Shown here: positions 34,401-49,400 of the stretch, piece by piece
How the letters are laid out: each line of letters opens with the position of its first letter
Position numbering within the stretch: the first letter of the stretch is position 1
From: Zonotrichia leucophrys gambelii
Taxonomy: Eukaryota; Chordata; Aves; Passeriformes; Passerellidae
Length of the DNA: 64,000 nucleotides
Direction of reading: 5' to 3'
Assembly: GCF_028769735.1 (NCBI RefSeq)
Contig: NC_088171.1
Span: 63,106,216-63,170,215 of the forward strand
Notes under the pieces: model-generated
Database searches by the model: none
What the model was told of the DNA's origin: nothing
Seen by the model: only the letters and a program-made list of their open reading frames with translations
Position numbers and translations under genes: made by a program

Positions 34401-37400
34401 TGTTCTCCTGACCTTTTACCTGCATTCTCCATGCTCTTTAAAGATACCATGTAAAGTGTTATCTCCAGAAATGATGATGCTTCAGAATAGAGCTTGAATG
34501 CTGTTAGCAACTCCCAGCAGCAGAGTGCTTACTCTAAATTGGAAGCTTTGATTACATTTAATCATCTGTAGTGATTATGGTAGAGTGTGTGTGTGTCACT
34601 CATGTCTCAGCTCTTTTGTCTGCTTTCTGTGTCTCACTCCTCTGAGTAACTTCCCTTATAGCAAGTACTCATTGACAGGGATGGGATTTTTTTCATATTA
34701 TTAATTGAGTTGTATTTATATTTTTATATGCTAATTGGTAAATATCTTTCTCCTGCTGTAAAACATGTCAGGCCTGACAGCTTGATTTGAAGACATCTAA
34801 TTTAGAGTTTGGTTGTTTTTTGGTTTTTGTTTTTGTTTTTTTTTCCTGCTGCAATAAGACAAATCTTATAATGGAATAGCTTTTTTCATGTTGCAGCTGT
34901 GCTTAGTATGCTGCTGCTGAATGAAAAGGCCTCTGCCTTTCTGCAGGGTGGTACAGGCTCTCCCAATCTCAAACCCTCCCTCTCTTAACCTGGAGTGCTC
35001 CTTGGCTCACTGTATCAGTGCTGAAGCTGGACCCTTTTTAGTACCTAATCAGGCACTTTCCTCTGCATGAAAGGGTCCATGCACCCTCTCTATTTTTAGG
35101 CATTGATTTGTCTCTTTGCCACTTCTTTGCTTTGTTTTATGCCCTGAGTAAAAAAACAAAAATAAAAACAAAAAAAACCCAACAAAAACAAATCTGGCTG
35201 GACTCAGTGTCTCAGTGTTTTACCTGCACAATAAATCTGCAACATGGCTAAATTCCTCGCAGGTAATGGCAGTGGGAAGATATTTCAAAAAAACTTCTGC
35301 CTTTCAGTGTGATAGCAGTGTTCCACTCTATGTAGTCAAATATAAAAAGAGAAACCTGTCTCTGCAGTCTGAGATCACAGCTCAAAAAACATTTTTATGG
35401 GGTATTGTTAGGTGCAAGCCAATGAGGGGAAAAGAGATTCCAGTAGGAGTTAAAGAAGACTGAACAAGTTTTTAAGAAAGAAGAATTATCATATCTTTAA
35501 ATATTTGAGCTGTATATAGGCTTTGGGTAAAATTCCACTGGGAATACTGCATGTTCTTCAAGCACATGTTTTTAAATGTCAAAGCCTGTGTAGAGAGAAA
35601 CAAATTGTGTAAGGAAAAAAGTATTTTCTGACAGCAGCACGCTGTGCAGGCTGCCAGTCAGAGTTCCTGTGATGTCTGCTGTCAACAAATGTGAGAGTTG
35701 CACAGTGTAGGAAGTCAGTTTGGGAAGGTGATTGTGGTGACTGGCAGTCTTTGAGTAAACTGTGTTAGGAACTAGGTGGCAAAGTTGTTGATTTTGTCAG
35801 TACAACCTTTAAACTATAATAGAACCTGAAAAGATGTAGAATCAATTTTTGTTAATTATTATAGCCCTGTGGAATTTTAGGGGCTAGATTCTTTACCTCC
35901 CTGTTTCTTGTTGTCAGTTCATTGTGTCTGTACTGCCTGTATCTCTTAACACCAGTTGCTGTGGTAGAAAAGAGTAGATGTATATCCATCTTTCTTTTGG
36001 TGGCTTTGAATATGAGAATAGTAATTTTGCCAAAGCCAGCATGCCACTGCAAATTCACTGGACAAGTTCTGTGGAGAGAGAAGCTGTTAATCCTAGCTAG
36101 ACATTTTTCAGAGCAAAACCTGCTAGGACTTGTTTCAAGCACATTGCAGTGTTTATGTGCAGGGCAACGCGTGGAATAAATTGGTGATCAGAGGTTTGGT
36201 GAAGCATGTGACAGGAGTTACAGGAGTACTTGGGCTAGGCATGCTTGTGTGAAATGTGTTTTTGGGGAATGGGACAGGCTTGAATTCAAAATTAAAACAG
36301 ATTTTTTATGTTTCTCCTAAATTTACATTTGAACTGGGTTTTGTTTTGTTGAGGGTTCTTTTGGTAACAAAGGCTGCAAAAGCTTAAATACTTCTTTTCA
36401 GAGTTTTAAAGTTTAAAAGTCAAAAACCAGAAGAAGAATCCAGATATTTTAGTGAACAAATGTACTAATAAGTTGTAGATCTCTGTAGGTTGTATACCAG
36501 TTGTGATTTTAAAGTGCTGTAGAAACAATGCATTACTGGTTTTAATTTGGGCTTGATTTTTTTCTTTTTACATGATATTTGATATAATGTTTTTAAAGTA
36601 GACATCAAATATCTCCTATTTTCCATCTCTTTGTCAGAATTGCCTTTTCTGAGCACTTAATTCTCTGGGACTTCAAAAACAGGTGAGGATTAATCACTTC
36701 TGAGCCTGTTCTTGTTGTCAGAAGGATATTTTTCATCATGTTCCCAATTTTCTTGAACAAAGTGTTCCAGCTGTCTTCATTCAGTAAAGATACCATCAAT
36801 TACAAGTAATTAACAGGTCAAATCAGATTATGATCTGTGGGTTTTCTTTTTGAGAGGTAAGATGATTAAAATGTCTGTTGTGATCTAATAATTCTGCATA
36901 TGGCAGATCCAACCTGAAGTAGTTTCTGAAGAAGAAATATGTATTGTGGATGCTTTTTCATATTAAACATTAAGAGTTTAAAAGGTCAAGATATGAATGA
37001 ATGCTGAAATTCAACAAATTGATGAGAGGCCAGATTACTTTGGTTTAGTAGTTAAATCTCTCCCATGCACCTTCTCACTTCTGGCTTTTTGAAATGAAGC
37101 ACTGTATAAGTTACTGCTGAAAGTTGCAGAGCTTTTCCACAGAAAAGTGAAACTGTAGACCATTAACTTGAACTGGATGAACAACTGACCTTGAACTCAA
37201 GAGTGTGATCAGGTAGTGCCTTGACATCAGGTGAAGTTTCATCAGAAGTTACTCTCCTTCAGCTGTTTAATACTGAGCCCTGAGCCTGTCAGTGTCAATG
37301 AGATCTTTGTATTTCAGTTAATTTTTTTTCAGCTGTAATACTTAGGTTTTAAATAAAAATATTAAAAATTAGGTATTTTACTATTGCTAATGATAGATGG

Positions 37401-38782
37401 ATAATTTCATACAAGGAACAGAAGGTTTCATAATGTGGTAAAGACTAATAGCAGAAAGCTCAGGTCCAGTGAAGGGTTTGGGGCAGGGCAGGGGAGGACA
37501 GAAGTGCATTTACTTTGTTATTGGAAGAAACTGCTGCAGGAAAGAAGGAACAGGTCTCCTGACTTGAGGAAACTAGATAGGTGTTTCCTTTTGTCTTTGA
37601 TCACCCTGTGCTTCTCTTGTTTCTGGATTGTATGGTGGGTGAGACAAGTCAGTATCCTTTCTGAAGTGTGGAATACTTTGACCTCCTGCTGCTTAGCAAG
37701 CTGGGATGGTGGTTACCGTTTTGCAAGTTTCTGGTATCACAGAAAACATCTTCAGGCTTCAAGCCTGCTGTAAGAACTACACCTGCAAAATTTTCTTTAA
37801 TACTGTGTCTCAGGTTGCTGGTGGGGTGGAATATTGGTCAATCAAGAGAATTATAGTAAGTAAGAAAACTTTTAAAATGTGAACAATTTCTTCTGAGTCT
37901 CAGTATGGGAGTTCCTAGGTTTGAGAGAAAGTTTGTGATAATGCATTTTGCTAAACATCAAATACAAGGAGGTATTTAACTTCTTTTCATTGCCCATACC
38001 TATCAGCTAGGAACACCTTCTTTTAAAATAGCTTTTCATTTGGTGTTTGTATGCCCCGTGTGTTTGAGCACAGCAGTTGAATGAAAGATAAGAATCGGGG
38101 ATGACTTTGAAATGTGCAAAATGGGAGTCACTCGAAGGCAGAAGGCTGACCACTGATACGAGTACAGGTTTGGACAGAAGCTGTAGGAGGACAAAGGATA
38201 AAAGAGCTTTGTGTATTATGAGCTGTGTCAAGGGGGCTTCTTACAAAATGTGTAGGTGAGAAAGAAAAGTCTTGGGGGAGCATGATAAAATCAAAAGCTG
38301 GTAACAGTTCACAAGAGAATTTCTACTGCATTTGTACATTTCATAAGATAAATTAAACTGTTCAAGTTATGTTTCCTTGGTGTTGGTGCTTATTGATGCC
38401 TACAGTAAAGTTGCTGTGACTTCAGAGGGAAGGGAGAATGGAAAGCCCACTACAAGTGTTGTTAGATTTCATCCTTACTATCTCCCAGATTGTAGTCCCA
38501 AAATTCTGCAATTTGCAAGCAGAGAACCATAACATTTTCCAGTGTATATTTAAGATGACAGATTGCTTGAGCAATCCAGTAGTTTGTCTCCTCTGTTTAA
38601 ATTATAAAATGACATATAAAGTCTGAATCATTGTGCAATTAAGTGATGGTTGAGTGATAAAAAATTGTTTCCTTAACACTTACTTCAGACATGCTCATTT
38701 TTCAGCTGCCCCTAATAGCATTAAAGAGGTCTCTGATTTTAGAAATTTATTTTGGTTTGTATACAGGAAGCAGTATATTGCC

Positions 38783-38839
38783 TTGATGGAGCAGCTTTTC
38801 TTGATGGAGCAGCTTTTCTTTTTTTTTTTTTTTTTTTTT
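38783..38839. repeat. 18-bp tandem duplication followed by T21
   Basis: Two exact copies of TTGATGGAGCAGCTTTTC (38783-38800, 38801-38818) run directly into a 21-base T tract (38819-38839). Confidence 0.92.
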
Positions 38840-41800
38840 AAGTAATTTTGGCTCAGTTGATAGGCATATTTGAAAAAAAACTCCAGCATGTAATTGTGAG
38901 GATTTTTGTGATTGTTATTAAAAACAGGTGCCAAGTAAATAGTCATGGGTTTTTTTTCAATGGTGAAAAGGTTCATGGAGATGCTTAGTCGTCTCTCTGA
39001 GGTAAGCAGAAACTTTGCTATGCAAGACTGCTGTTAATGAGCTTGACTTTTATTATTGCCAGCTGAACAAGCAGCTCAGAGCAGCTCACAGAATTTTATA
39101 TTAGTCCTATACCAGCTGGAGTCAGCACAGATGGCAGTAATAGTTTCCATCAGAGTGCAAAGATAAATGGCTGCTCTGTTGTGCCATGGTGGAGTGTTAA
39201 ATAGAGATCCCAAGTAATGCATTTACTAGTACTTATTAAGATATATTGAGTATCTGTAAGACCAAGTCCTGAATGTTAAATTTCTCTGAACATTATTAAC
39301 TGCTGTGATGTGAAGAAAAGCACCTTATTAATAAATAATAAACTTAGTTCAAGAAGGAAGCGATGTATTTGTAAAGAGACAAGGTTTATGGATCAGATAG
39401 TGAATATGTGCAGTTACAGTAAATTAAAATCATCAGGGACTTGGATTTGGAGGACAGAATTGCTGAGAAATGTTTTCTTTTTCCTCAGCTAGTGACAAAG
39501 GTGCAGAATAGAGGCAAGGTTTCACATAGGGACTGCAGGAGGTTGTAAATAGAATGGTCAATGTTTAGCATTGGAAGGAAAATCCTGTGATACAAATTGA
39601 AGCTTAGATGAGGTGATTTAGTGGGAATTGGGTCAGAAGGCACTGGTGCTATTGGAAAGGGAAAATTGCTGTAAATCCCTTATCACAATTTTCTGAGATT
39701 ATGGAAGTAATTTACAGTGATGAAGAATAGATGACTTTTAAAAGCTCTTCAGGAATTAGTTTGGAAAACAATAAGTTCACTAAAGTAACTTGTTTGTTTT
39801 GACTTTCTGTGAATGGAAAAACATTAGAAACTTGTTCTCTGAAGAAACACATCTGCTTATGTGTTGTTTGGGGTTTTTATAAAGGTTTTTCCAGACTTAA
39901 CTATTCTCTGGGTTATGGCATGGAGGAGAACAAACCATTAAATAATTGCTTTGACGGTGGAGTCTTTGCAGGATGTGGGTAAAGCAAACAACTGAGCAAA
40001 CCTGGAGGGCAGAGGGTTTTTTCATTGTTCCCTGCCAGGGTCACCAAGGCTCCCCTCACTGTAGGCAGCAGGCAGAATCTCCAGCATCTCACACAGTTTT
40101 ACCTGCAGGTAAAATGAAGTGAGCATGTCTTTAGAACAGCTTTGGATTACAGTTGCTCACATAAGTTGGTTAATGGGGTGATATACTGGAAGAATATTTC
40201 TAAACTTGAGGTATTTAAGAATTCTTAGCGCTTCTTCCACTGATAATCTAGTGTTGCTGTTGGCAGCGAAAAAAGAGTGAAGGTGGGGTGGGTGTCGGTG
40301 TGTCTGCTGCTGTTGAGCGCCAGAGACAGTCAAATGTTGCCATGCTGTGCCTCCCTTCTGGAGAAGAGCTACTGTCAAGGAATAGCATTTTAACTTTGGT
40401 TTCATGTGAATGTGCCTGATTGCCAGGTTTTGATACCAAATTAAGATGTGTAAGAACAATAATCTTTCCTTCATGGAAATCTGGGGTATATTTTATTGTG
40501 GTGAACAACTCAGGTCTGACCTTGAAAATACAATTGGCACTTGCAGATGGCTGAAGTATAGACAGTGTATAGAGTATAGTTTCTTCTTTTCATGTGATTT
40601 TTTCCCCTTTTTTCTTCATGTGTGAGGTGTGTTTTTGGGAATATAGTTACTATTAGCAATGAATTTTTTTTAAGAAAAACTTTTTTGAGACAATTCTTAA
40701 AATCGGCCAAGATAAGCTTAGTGAGATTTTAGGTTTGCAAAATCTACTTTTAAGCTGCTGAGTTGGTTGGAAACAACCATTTCACCCAGATTTTCCTGTA
40801 TTATTTTCCCTGCTATTTGCTCCCCCAATAAAAACATGCGTTTCCAAAATCTCTCTAAGTTGTTTGCTTATTTGTCTCTCTGAAAACTTAACTAGGAGAT
40901 GGCTACTCATAATGCAGTAACAATTGTTTTACTTTGGTGTACTAAACTGCTTCCTGGGATTAGTATTACATGGATTTTATTCCTTTGGGAAATTACTAGC
41001 CAAAATACCAAGTTTACCAGGGGTGCTGTCATTAGTCCATTGTTGTTTGTCCCAAAGCATGAAGTAGATAAAATGCAACTTTAATTTAAAGTTCTTGCTG
41101 TTTTGGGATCTGATGCAGACACCTTTGTGGTCCTGTGGTTTTACAGGTAGGTGTCTGTCTGTGTTGGAATTACTCTTAGAAGCAGGAATGCTGTGTGTCA
41201 GCACTCATTGTACTACTCAGAACTTAGACCTTTTCCTGAAATTCTCTGTTTGTTTCTCTACCTTTAAAACAGAGAAATTTACAATCTCCAGGGTTGTTTT
41301 TTTCTAGGCTTCTGATTAGCATCGTAAATATTCTTGAGTTGTGTCACTTTTTTTTAACAGGTTTGCTGCATTTCCACAGAGCTTCCCTTTTACAGTAATT
41401 TAGTGTTATGTTTGACCTGAAGTGTGAAACTCACGGGTACAAAAGGTCTGAAAGGATGGTTCAAGGACTGGGCTGCTACTGAGGCAAGACTCCTGGTTAA
41501 TTTTCATGCCAATAGTTAGAAAATACAAATAAGGAAGCAATTACTTTTGTTGGTAATTGTTCCTTCAAATGCGACTTTGAGGCAGTTCCTTCACGAGGAA
41601 GGCACGCGCTTTGATGGAGAATATTACAACATATTTTTACCACTGTTTTTCTGAGGAGAATCTTTGGAAAAATATTACTTACTGAGAAGTGTTAATACAG
41701 TGTAAGAAAAAAGAGCTCTTCTCCTGTGCCTCACATATTCAAATGATGCTGAGTGTGCAGTTTTGGTGTTGTTTGTGCTGTGGGTTGAGCACTAATGTGC

Positions 41801-42275
41801 AGTATATACATGTAACATGCCCCAGGACACAGACACATGACTTGGTTAATCCATGGCATTTCAAGCACTCTGTTTTGAAAGATTGCAGACACACCTCGTG
41901 AAACCCCTAAAGGTGAATTTGTCTATAGAACTATGACTACGTGTATCTCTGGATGGATTCAGGCTGCATTTCTCATGCTGAAGTTCCTGCTTTTCAAGGC
42001 ACAATCCTCTGTTTCTCTTATTTCTGACAGTATCTGGTTGGCATATGCACCTGAGTTGATCTAAGGTTATTATTTACACCTTACCCTTTCTGCTCAGGAT
42101 TCATAAAGCATTATTTCTCTAAGTTCTTGGGAAATCTTGTAGTCAAGTACTGAAGGGTGATGTGTCTAGCCAGCCACTGGATTATCATTCACATTATTGC
42201 AACTCTAAGTTCTTCCTGTGCAACAGACCAGCTGATATAAACATTCTTTTCATGTATTTTGGAAAAACACCCATT

Positions 42276-42305
42276 CTCTCACCTTGTATTCTCTCACCTT
42301 GTATT
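42276..42305. repeat. 15-bp exact tandem duplication
   Basis: Two exact copies of CTCTCACCTTGTATT. Confidence 0.92.
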
Positions 42306-42980
42306 TCTTTAATGTTGATCCTGTTATGTGAAGGTATTCTTGCAGAATATGAATTTCAGAATGATTTTTGCAGAATGCTGGGTTTCCCACCAAGATGACC
42401 GGTGAGTTACAGAGCTCTCCCCACACACCCTTATCTTCTGTTCATCACATCTAACTGGACTGTTGCTTTGGAAACCGTTGTAATGTCACAAGTGACTTCA
42501 TTATGATTAAATGAGGGGAAAAAAATAGAACAAAAGAGCACATTCCTGTTTCAACATGCAACTTGGAAACTAAAACTGTCTCACATACATTCTCTGTATT
42601 TCAGAGCACTTTTTGGTAATGGCAGAGATCTGTCCTGCTAGTCAGGAATAAAATCTATACTTTGAAATTCCCATTATTTATTTCCTTTAAATAGAATCAG
42701 TAATCAGCTGATGTAGTTACAAGAATAATTGGCTTATACTCTATTAAAAGCTGTGCATGGTTCTGTCAATAAAAGAACCATTTATTGTTTACACTTCTTT
42801 GTCCATCACAGAGACTTAATTAGTTGTCTTTAATACTGAGTTTCCTGTTCTGTCTGGGAGTATTTTCTATTTATTTCTAATATCTGTATAAATATTTAGG
42901 TTTCTGAAGCAGGTCTGTAACTGCAGCTAAACAGAAGATTATAAAATTGTGCCAGGATGCTGCAAATTTTTTTGGCACTG

Positions 42981-43068
42981 TCTCAGCATTGTTACTGATC
43001 TAAAGAGATTTCCATGTATTTTGTGGTTATGTTGGAGGTTTTTTTCTCAGTTTACACTTAATAGCTTG
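42981..43068. repeat. 88-bp local direct repeat, copy A
   Basis: Shares CTCAGCATTGTTACTG, AAAGAGATTTCCA.GTATTT and TTTTTCTCAGTTTACACTTA with 43402-43488, with a few substitutions and small indels. Confidence 0.88.
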
Positions 43069-43401
43069 TCTAGTAAATTTAATCTTTAGTGCTATATGGT
43101 AAATAAATGAAACTTACTAATGACTGAAGAAGGAAAAACCAGAGTTATGGTTTCCTTGACCTGCCCACTTCATGCTCTAGAAGTTTTTTGGGGAAGGTTG
43201 CATCTAGTTTTCTAAACAGTGAGCTCTTCTTTCTGTGCAGCTTCCATTCAAAACCACAGAATGGTCAGGAGCCAGATCAGTGATTGTTGCTTGGAGGTGA
43301 GAGGAATGGGAACAGGAGGAGACTCTGCAGGAGTTCCCACCCTCCTTGGCACTATGGCGTGTGTGCCTTGCTGCTTGGATATCCTGCTAGTTGACTCTGG
43401 T

Positions 43402-43488
43402 CCTCAGCATTGTTACTGCTAAAGAGATTTCCACGTATTTCGTGGATATGTTGGAGGCTTTTTTTCTCAGTTTACACTTAATAGCTTG
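43402..43488. repeat. 88-bp local direct repeat, copy B
   Basis: Second copy, 0.42 kb downstream and in direct orientation. The sequence between the copies is not itself repeated. Confidence 0.88.
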
Positions 43489-46400
43489 CTCTGGGCCTTA
43501 CAGGGGAGGGGCTGGCGCTCAGAGCACTCCTTGCTATGCCTGCTCCTGTGCCAAGCTGAAATCACTAGCAGGTCTGCAGAAGTTTGAAGTGCTCGGCATG
43601 AACAGCTTGATTAATGCCACAGCAAGTGAAGATAGTTTGGGATGTGTTTAAATCCAATTCCTTTTTTTGTTCTTTTCCATTCAGCTTCATTGTCACTGGT
43701 TTGTTACAGTGAATGAAGTGGTTGGTGTGTGAGATAGTGTTACAGAAGCTGGTGAAGGATAGAAAATAAGCAGGGTGTGCGATTTGCTGCAGAGACACCA
43801 GACCAGTATTTTTTTCTTTGGCTATATCCACATGGAGTGCTAAAATTGACATTTAGAGCCGCTGATAAACTTTTAAGTCATTAATACTTTCAAATAACTT
43901 GTCATTTTTTTCTTAGACTGTTCAACACCTTCCTTTTTTGGCAAAGCAAAATGAATAAGCCTATCCTGAGTAATCCATGAATTACCTTTTCCATTATCTG
44001 TCAGGAAGTTCTGATTGTTTCTGAAACGCTGCGTACTACTGATGTGCTACCTGAGGAATGTGTCCACTCCCTCTATTGTATAACTACATGGTGTAACCAT
44101 TAGTATGAATCTGTTGTTCTCCTGTTCTGTCTGGAAAAATAATTAACGATATTGAAATGATATGGTTTCTTGTACAAAAAATTAATTTTTTCTGAATATG
44201 TATTTTTATCATCTGTCTAGGTAGCTGCAGATGAGCATCTTATCCCTAAGATCTCTTCATAATTATGTCTTTTTGCCTTTGTGGCTGGAATCCTAAATTA
44301 ATTACTGAATCATAAATTCTAATCTTGATGTTGATCAAGACAGCCTCTTAGTCATGGTATTATCAAGGAAAGTAGGGATTTATTCAGAAATATATGCATA
44401 TTCATGGGTAAATCAGATACTGGTAACACTGACATACAAAGTATACACTTGTTCATTTAGATGTCCATCAGAGAAGTCCATTGTGAGTTATCATCAGCCA
44501 AATAAAAGAGATAGGATGTGTAAATAGGTACTTCACAAAATTCAGCGGGACCTACTTTACTGAACATATTTGTTTTTTTTTTTAGCAGATACACGTTGAA
44601 CTGAGGCACAGTATTTGTGAGGCCAGTTCTTTCTGAATTCTATTTATAGGCTGGCCTGGAATGCTCACATGATGATACTGTTTGTAATCTTGGGTATTTT
44701 TATTGCCAGTGATGCTATGGCAAAGGGCTTCTCAGTATTTCCATTATACAGTTCTTTTCTAAGCTGTATACCTAGTGCCTAACATAAAGCTTGGCTTGGA
44801 GATTGAGGATGTGACTCCTCTGCAACTGGAAAAAATCCTGTCTTTGTATTTTTGGAAGAGTTATGTGATTGCAGTGACTTGTATACTTTTCATTATCATG
44901 TTGCTACAACAAATATTAAAACACGTGGTAGTTAAAACAAGATCTGAAAAGTATCCATGGAAAATGGTCAAAGAATAGACAGAAAACTGAAACTGCAATG
45001 TTGTCATTTGAGAGTTCACTCTGGTACAGTGGAGTTTAATCCAAAATGTTCAAGGCATAAATGATTTTAAGCTCAGTTAGTGAGAGTCTGATAAGGATAC
45101 TGGCCAAAATTAATGTTGGCAATATTCCAGATTTTTTGTTTCTATGTTCTTTGGTTTTATTAGGTTCACTCCAGTTCATTAGCACAGTGTTTAAAAAAAC
45201 AAACCAAAAAACCCCAATCAAACCATTTCATCTGAGGAGAGTAAAAAAGGAGGAGCAGAAAATAATCGAACTGGCAGGAAAAGAATATCGCTTATGTGTA
45301 GTTAAAATTAAAAAAGGCAAGGCAAAAAGGAAAAAAACCCAGTTTTTTGTTGACATTTTGTTTTGGTCAGCTGCCTAAAGGGAATATTTCTGTCTTCCAT
45401 CTGATGACCACTGATGGTCATTTTCTTCTATAAGGAAAAAAAAATCTTTCTCTTCCACTTCCTGCCGTCACTCCCTCTTTCTTTCCCTCCTACGTAGAAT
45501 GTGATACTATTGCCTTTTCTTGACAAGGAGAGTTGCATTTGATTAAGTGTATACAATGGTATTTTCCCCAAGGTTTTTCTTTTTTTGAGTGAGACAGGAT
45601 TTAGAAAATGCTTGATACTTTTTGCAGCGCTGTAGAGAAATTTATCTATTTGTAACTACCAAAGAGTCAAGAGTTATGGTTCTCAGAGTAACTAAAGGAA
45701 TTACCCTAAGTGCCTTATATGGATTAGTCTAAAAAAGTGCTATTTGGAAAAATGGGTTTCTATTGGAAGGTTACCACTTTTATATATCATTATGTTGTGC
45801 AGTTAACTTACATTTGCCTGAGCTTGACAGTAATTTTTATGCAACTGATGCATTACTAAAGGAAATGTTGTATTGAGCTTTTGAGGTTTGGTTCTCTTTG
45901 TTAAGGATAGGTTCCATTGCCTACAAAGAGGTTATTTAGATTAGGAAAGACACAGTAAATATAAAATTATTGCATTTCTTCTTTTCTATTGACTAGTTAC
46001 CTACAGGTGTTGCACAGAGGGGAAGGTACATGTGTATTCAGTAGGGCAAGCAAAGAACATCAGTTTTTGTCAGAGGTAGCAAAATGTACATTAAATAAAA
46101 ACAAAATTGCAATCCCAGAATGTAGCCACTCAGTTTTTACTATAATAATAGATATGGAAAGCTGTATTTGAAGAAAGCTTTTGTGTGTTTCACTTATCTT
46201 GATCTCAGTATTTGGAAAGTGAGGAGTAGAAAAGATGTTTGTATAATATTCCATTGCAACCTGTTGAGAAGAAAACTGAAAATAAAGCAAATATTTTTAG
46301 TCCCTTAGATATGCTGTCTCTAGCCTTGCTTTTTTTTCTCCTGGAATACAATTTCTTGGACACAGCTTTTGAATTGGATGATGCCACATAATTTGTTTGC

Positions 46401-49400
46401 AATATGTTTAAATTAAAAAAGAGTACTGACCATTGCTTCATGTCCCAAGCTTTAGATTTGATTGTATGTATAGGTCCAAAGGTAGAAGGATATTTTGCTT
46501 TTGAAGGATATGTCAAAACTCAGTATTGTCATTTTGATTTTGGACTTTTGTATCACTTTCTTTTCTAAGTGCCGCATGTTTTTAATCTGCATCTTTTTCT
46601 TCTGAAACAGCAGCAAATGGTGTTCTACTTATGGCATCATCATTTTGGATAATTGGGACGAGCTGACCAAGAGGTTCTGTAGTTAACTTATCAACACTTG
46701 ATTTAGTGTAAAAACCTAGTGTCTAGCAAAAACATTTTTAAGATTCAAACTTATGTTCTACATTGCTTTTTGGCAATTCCTATATGAATGGTATTGGGTG
46801 TAGTATAGTTTAGCCAAGGTTTTGCCCATGATTTTGCTCCATTTGGAAGGGATGTGCGAGTTTCTTTAGCCTGCTTTTATAAAGGCTTCTGGAAGATTCA
46901 ATACTCAAAATAATTTTACAGTTCCAGTGATTTATTTTAAGCTATCAAGGCACTGATATTCGTGCTTCAAGTGTTTTGGAAGAAAAGAAGCCAGCCACAA
47001 CCCACAGACTTGTGACTTTTAGCTCCTTCCACTAATAAAAGTAACAGACTCAGCAGGAATGAGCCATGTGTCCAACCACAATCCTTTCTTTCACCCCTGA
47101 ACATCTTGTGTGGAGTCCTGAAGAGTCTTTGCTTGGTCTGGTATTTCTTCTTTTATAAATGAAAGGCAAAAGGGGTGGATATGGGTGTGATGGATTATAT
47201 TGGCAAGACACTGTTGATGTGGTTGCTGTTGGAGCGTGGCAGCCACAGAAAGCTGTGGGATGACCTTCAGGTGGGTTGTGGCTGAATGATAAAGGGATAC
47301 ACGAAACTCACTGTGACACACAAAGCTCTTCTCACCTTATGTACCCAGCCATGGTTTCTGGGCTCCCTGTTCCCAGGCAAATCACTTTGGAGTTTTGCTC
47401 ATTTGAGGGGAACCTCAGCTCAGTGTTCAGCAAGTGGGTGAAAAATGGCAAGAGACTGACATGACCTACTGGAAAAGCATGTTGGGAGAGAGCAGGGAAT
47501 GAGGGAGAGAGTTTCATGTCTCTGGACAGCTGCAAAGGGCTCCTCAGCATTGTGTTTTATTCTGGCCCTCCTGTCTCAAAAAGGTCTGCTGGAACTGGGA
47601 AGAGAGAGAGAATGGCAGTGAGGGTGGTGAGCTTACAGAGCACTTCTACATGAAGAACCAAAAATAAAGAAGTCTTTAGTCTAGAAGAAGACAGCTTGGG
47701 GAGGGAAAAAGGGGTATGGTTACAGATCTGTACATCCATGAAAAACAGGAGAAAGGATTTACTGCCCGTTGCCTTACAAGAACTGTGGGACTTAAATTAT
47801 CAGAAGGTGGATTCAGAGCAAGTACAAAGATATGTCTGTAATTAAACTATGTGCTTTGCCACAGAATGTCAACTTTCAGAAATCTGATTAAAGGTAAATT
47901 AATATATAAAATCCCAGTCATTGAAGGCCATTAAGGTTAAACGTACCAGTCAATTCCATCTGTAGTTTCTCACTGTCCATGGCTGGTGAGAACGCCTGTG
48001 TTTTGCAGCTGCCCTAGGCTGCTGCTGGGTTTTCCGCTGTGTTCATCAGGTGGCTTGGTTAAAGGACCTGATGGCTGTCAGAGGCAGGATGTGCCCCTTC
48101 TGTGATATGGCAGTGGTGTAACAACCACTACAGCTTCACCCCCCCTCTCTGGGTTCCTTGCACATTGAAGCTTGCTGTGTACATTCCCTGCTTTGGTACA
48201 GCTGGTTTCTGGTTCTGTAAAACCAGGATAATTTTTCAAATAAAAAAACATCAAAGCAAATTAACCTTCCCCCAATCCTCTCATTGCCTTGCATTTTTCT
48301 GGCAGAAGTAGAGCAGAATATGAGAGGCTGTGGCACGGAGCTAGGAACAAGAAGTTGGAGGAGAGCAGAAACTTCTTAAACTGGCTTTGCCTCTTGGGCA
48401 ATTACATTGAGGTATTCTTAGAGCAACTGTTGCCAATGTCTTAGTTTGAAGCTTACTCATTCTGCCTCAGACCTAAAAGAGTGTACACACATGAAACCTT
48501 ACCTGTTTTTCCTCCTCCCCCATCTCTTGCAGAGATAAAACTATTTCACCTGCAGCCTAATTAAAGATACAATCTCTGCTTTCAAAGTTTTCATTTGTCT
48601 GAGATATTCTCAGAAAAAAATTGCTAGCTAAAGTTCCTAAAGTTTTTTTTCTAGCTTCAGATTTCTAAAATACAGCAATTTCTGTAGTTCTCACCTTCTT
48701 TCTGGTCTCTAATGCAAACCAAAATGTGTCATGATTCTTCCATTTGCAATTCACAGAAGAGTTAGGCAACAATTCTTCAAGAGTGCTGAAGGAATATAGC
48801 AAAGTCTGGAAAGAGTTATGCTTTCTGTGAGGGAAGGTTTTTTTTTCCTGTATTTTCCAGTTTTTTTAGTTTCCAGTTTTTTAAAATGCAAATGTTCCTT
48901 CATGAACAGCTCCATATGAATGCAGCATAGGAACAATGCCATTCTAAGAGACTCTTGGTAGTATTTGACTTGGTAATTTTTGGGCTTTTGCTGTATTCTC
49001 TGCATTTTAGGTTCACTATGCTTAAGAAGTATAAATTCAATCCAATTTGAAGAGGAGAACTGCAAAACCTCCCTATGTAGAAATGTGTTTTGAGCTGCAA
49101 GGGAAGTGCAACATATGACAGCATGTGTAGAAAGCCAAGTTTGCTTGAAGGGTTAAATTACAGGACAGTGTTGGTACAAGAACAGAATAAATGGATTCAA
49201 TTTCTTCACTATCAACATTTGGAAAAGCTTTCTGGACAGCAGGAGAATGAGTCAAAATAATTCAAAGTCAATGCTGTTCTGCCTCATGGAAGGCTACTCA
49301 ATCTCAAAAGACTTTATGGCATTGTTGCCTGTGACAGTTATAGATTATATGACATGGAGATTCTTGCTCTCTGTTTTATTGCTTTATTCAGCCAGCTAAT

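Noticed and set aside
44775..45378. Short frames with hydrophobic or Lys-rich products
   Set aside because: Short, inside a large intron, no family motifs, no codon bias; likely chance.
45440..45498. Another pyrimidine-rich tract ending in TAG
   Set aside because: No coding or KIF13A-like sequence follows; treated as a decoy acceptor.
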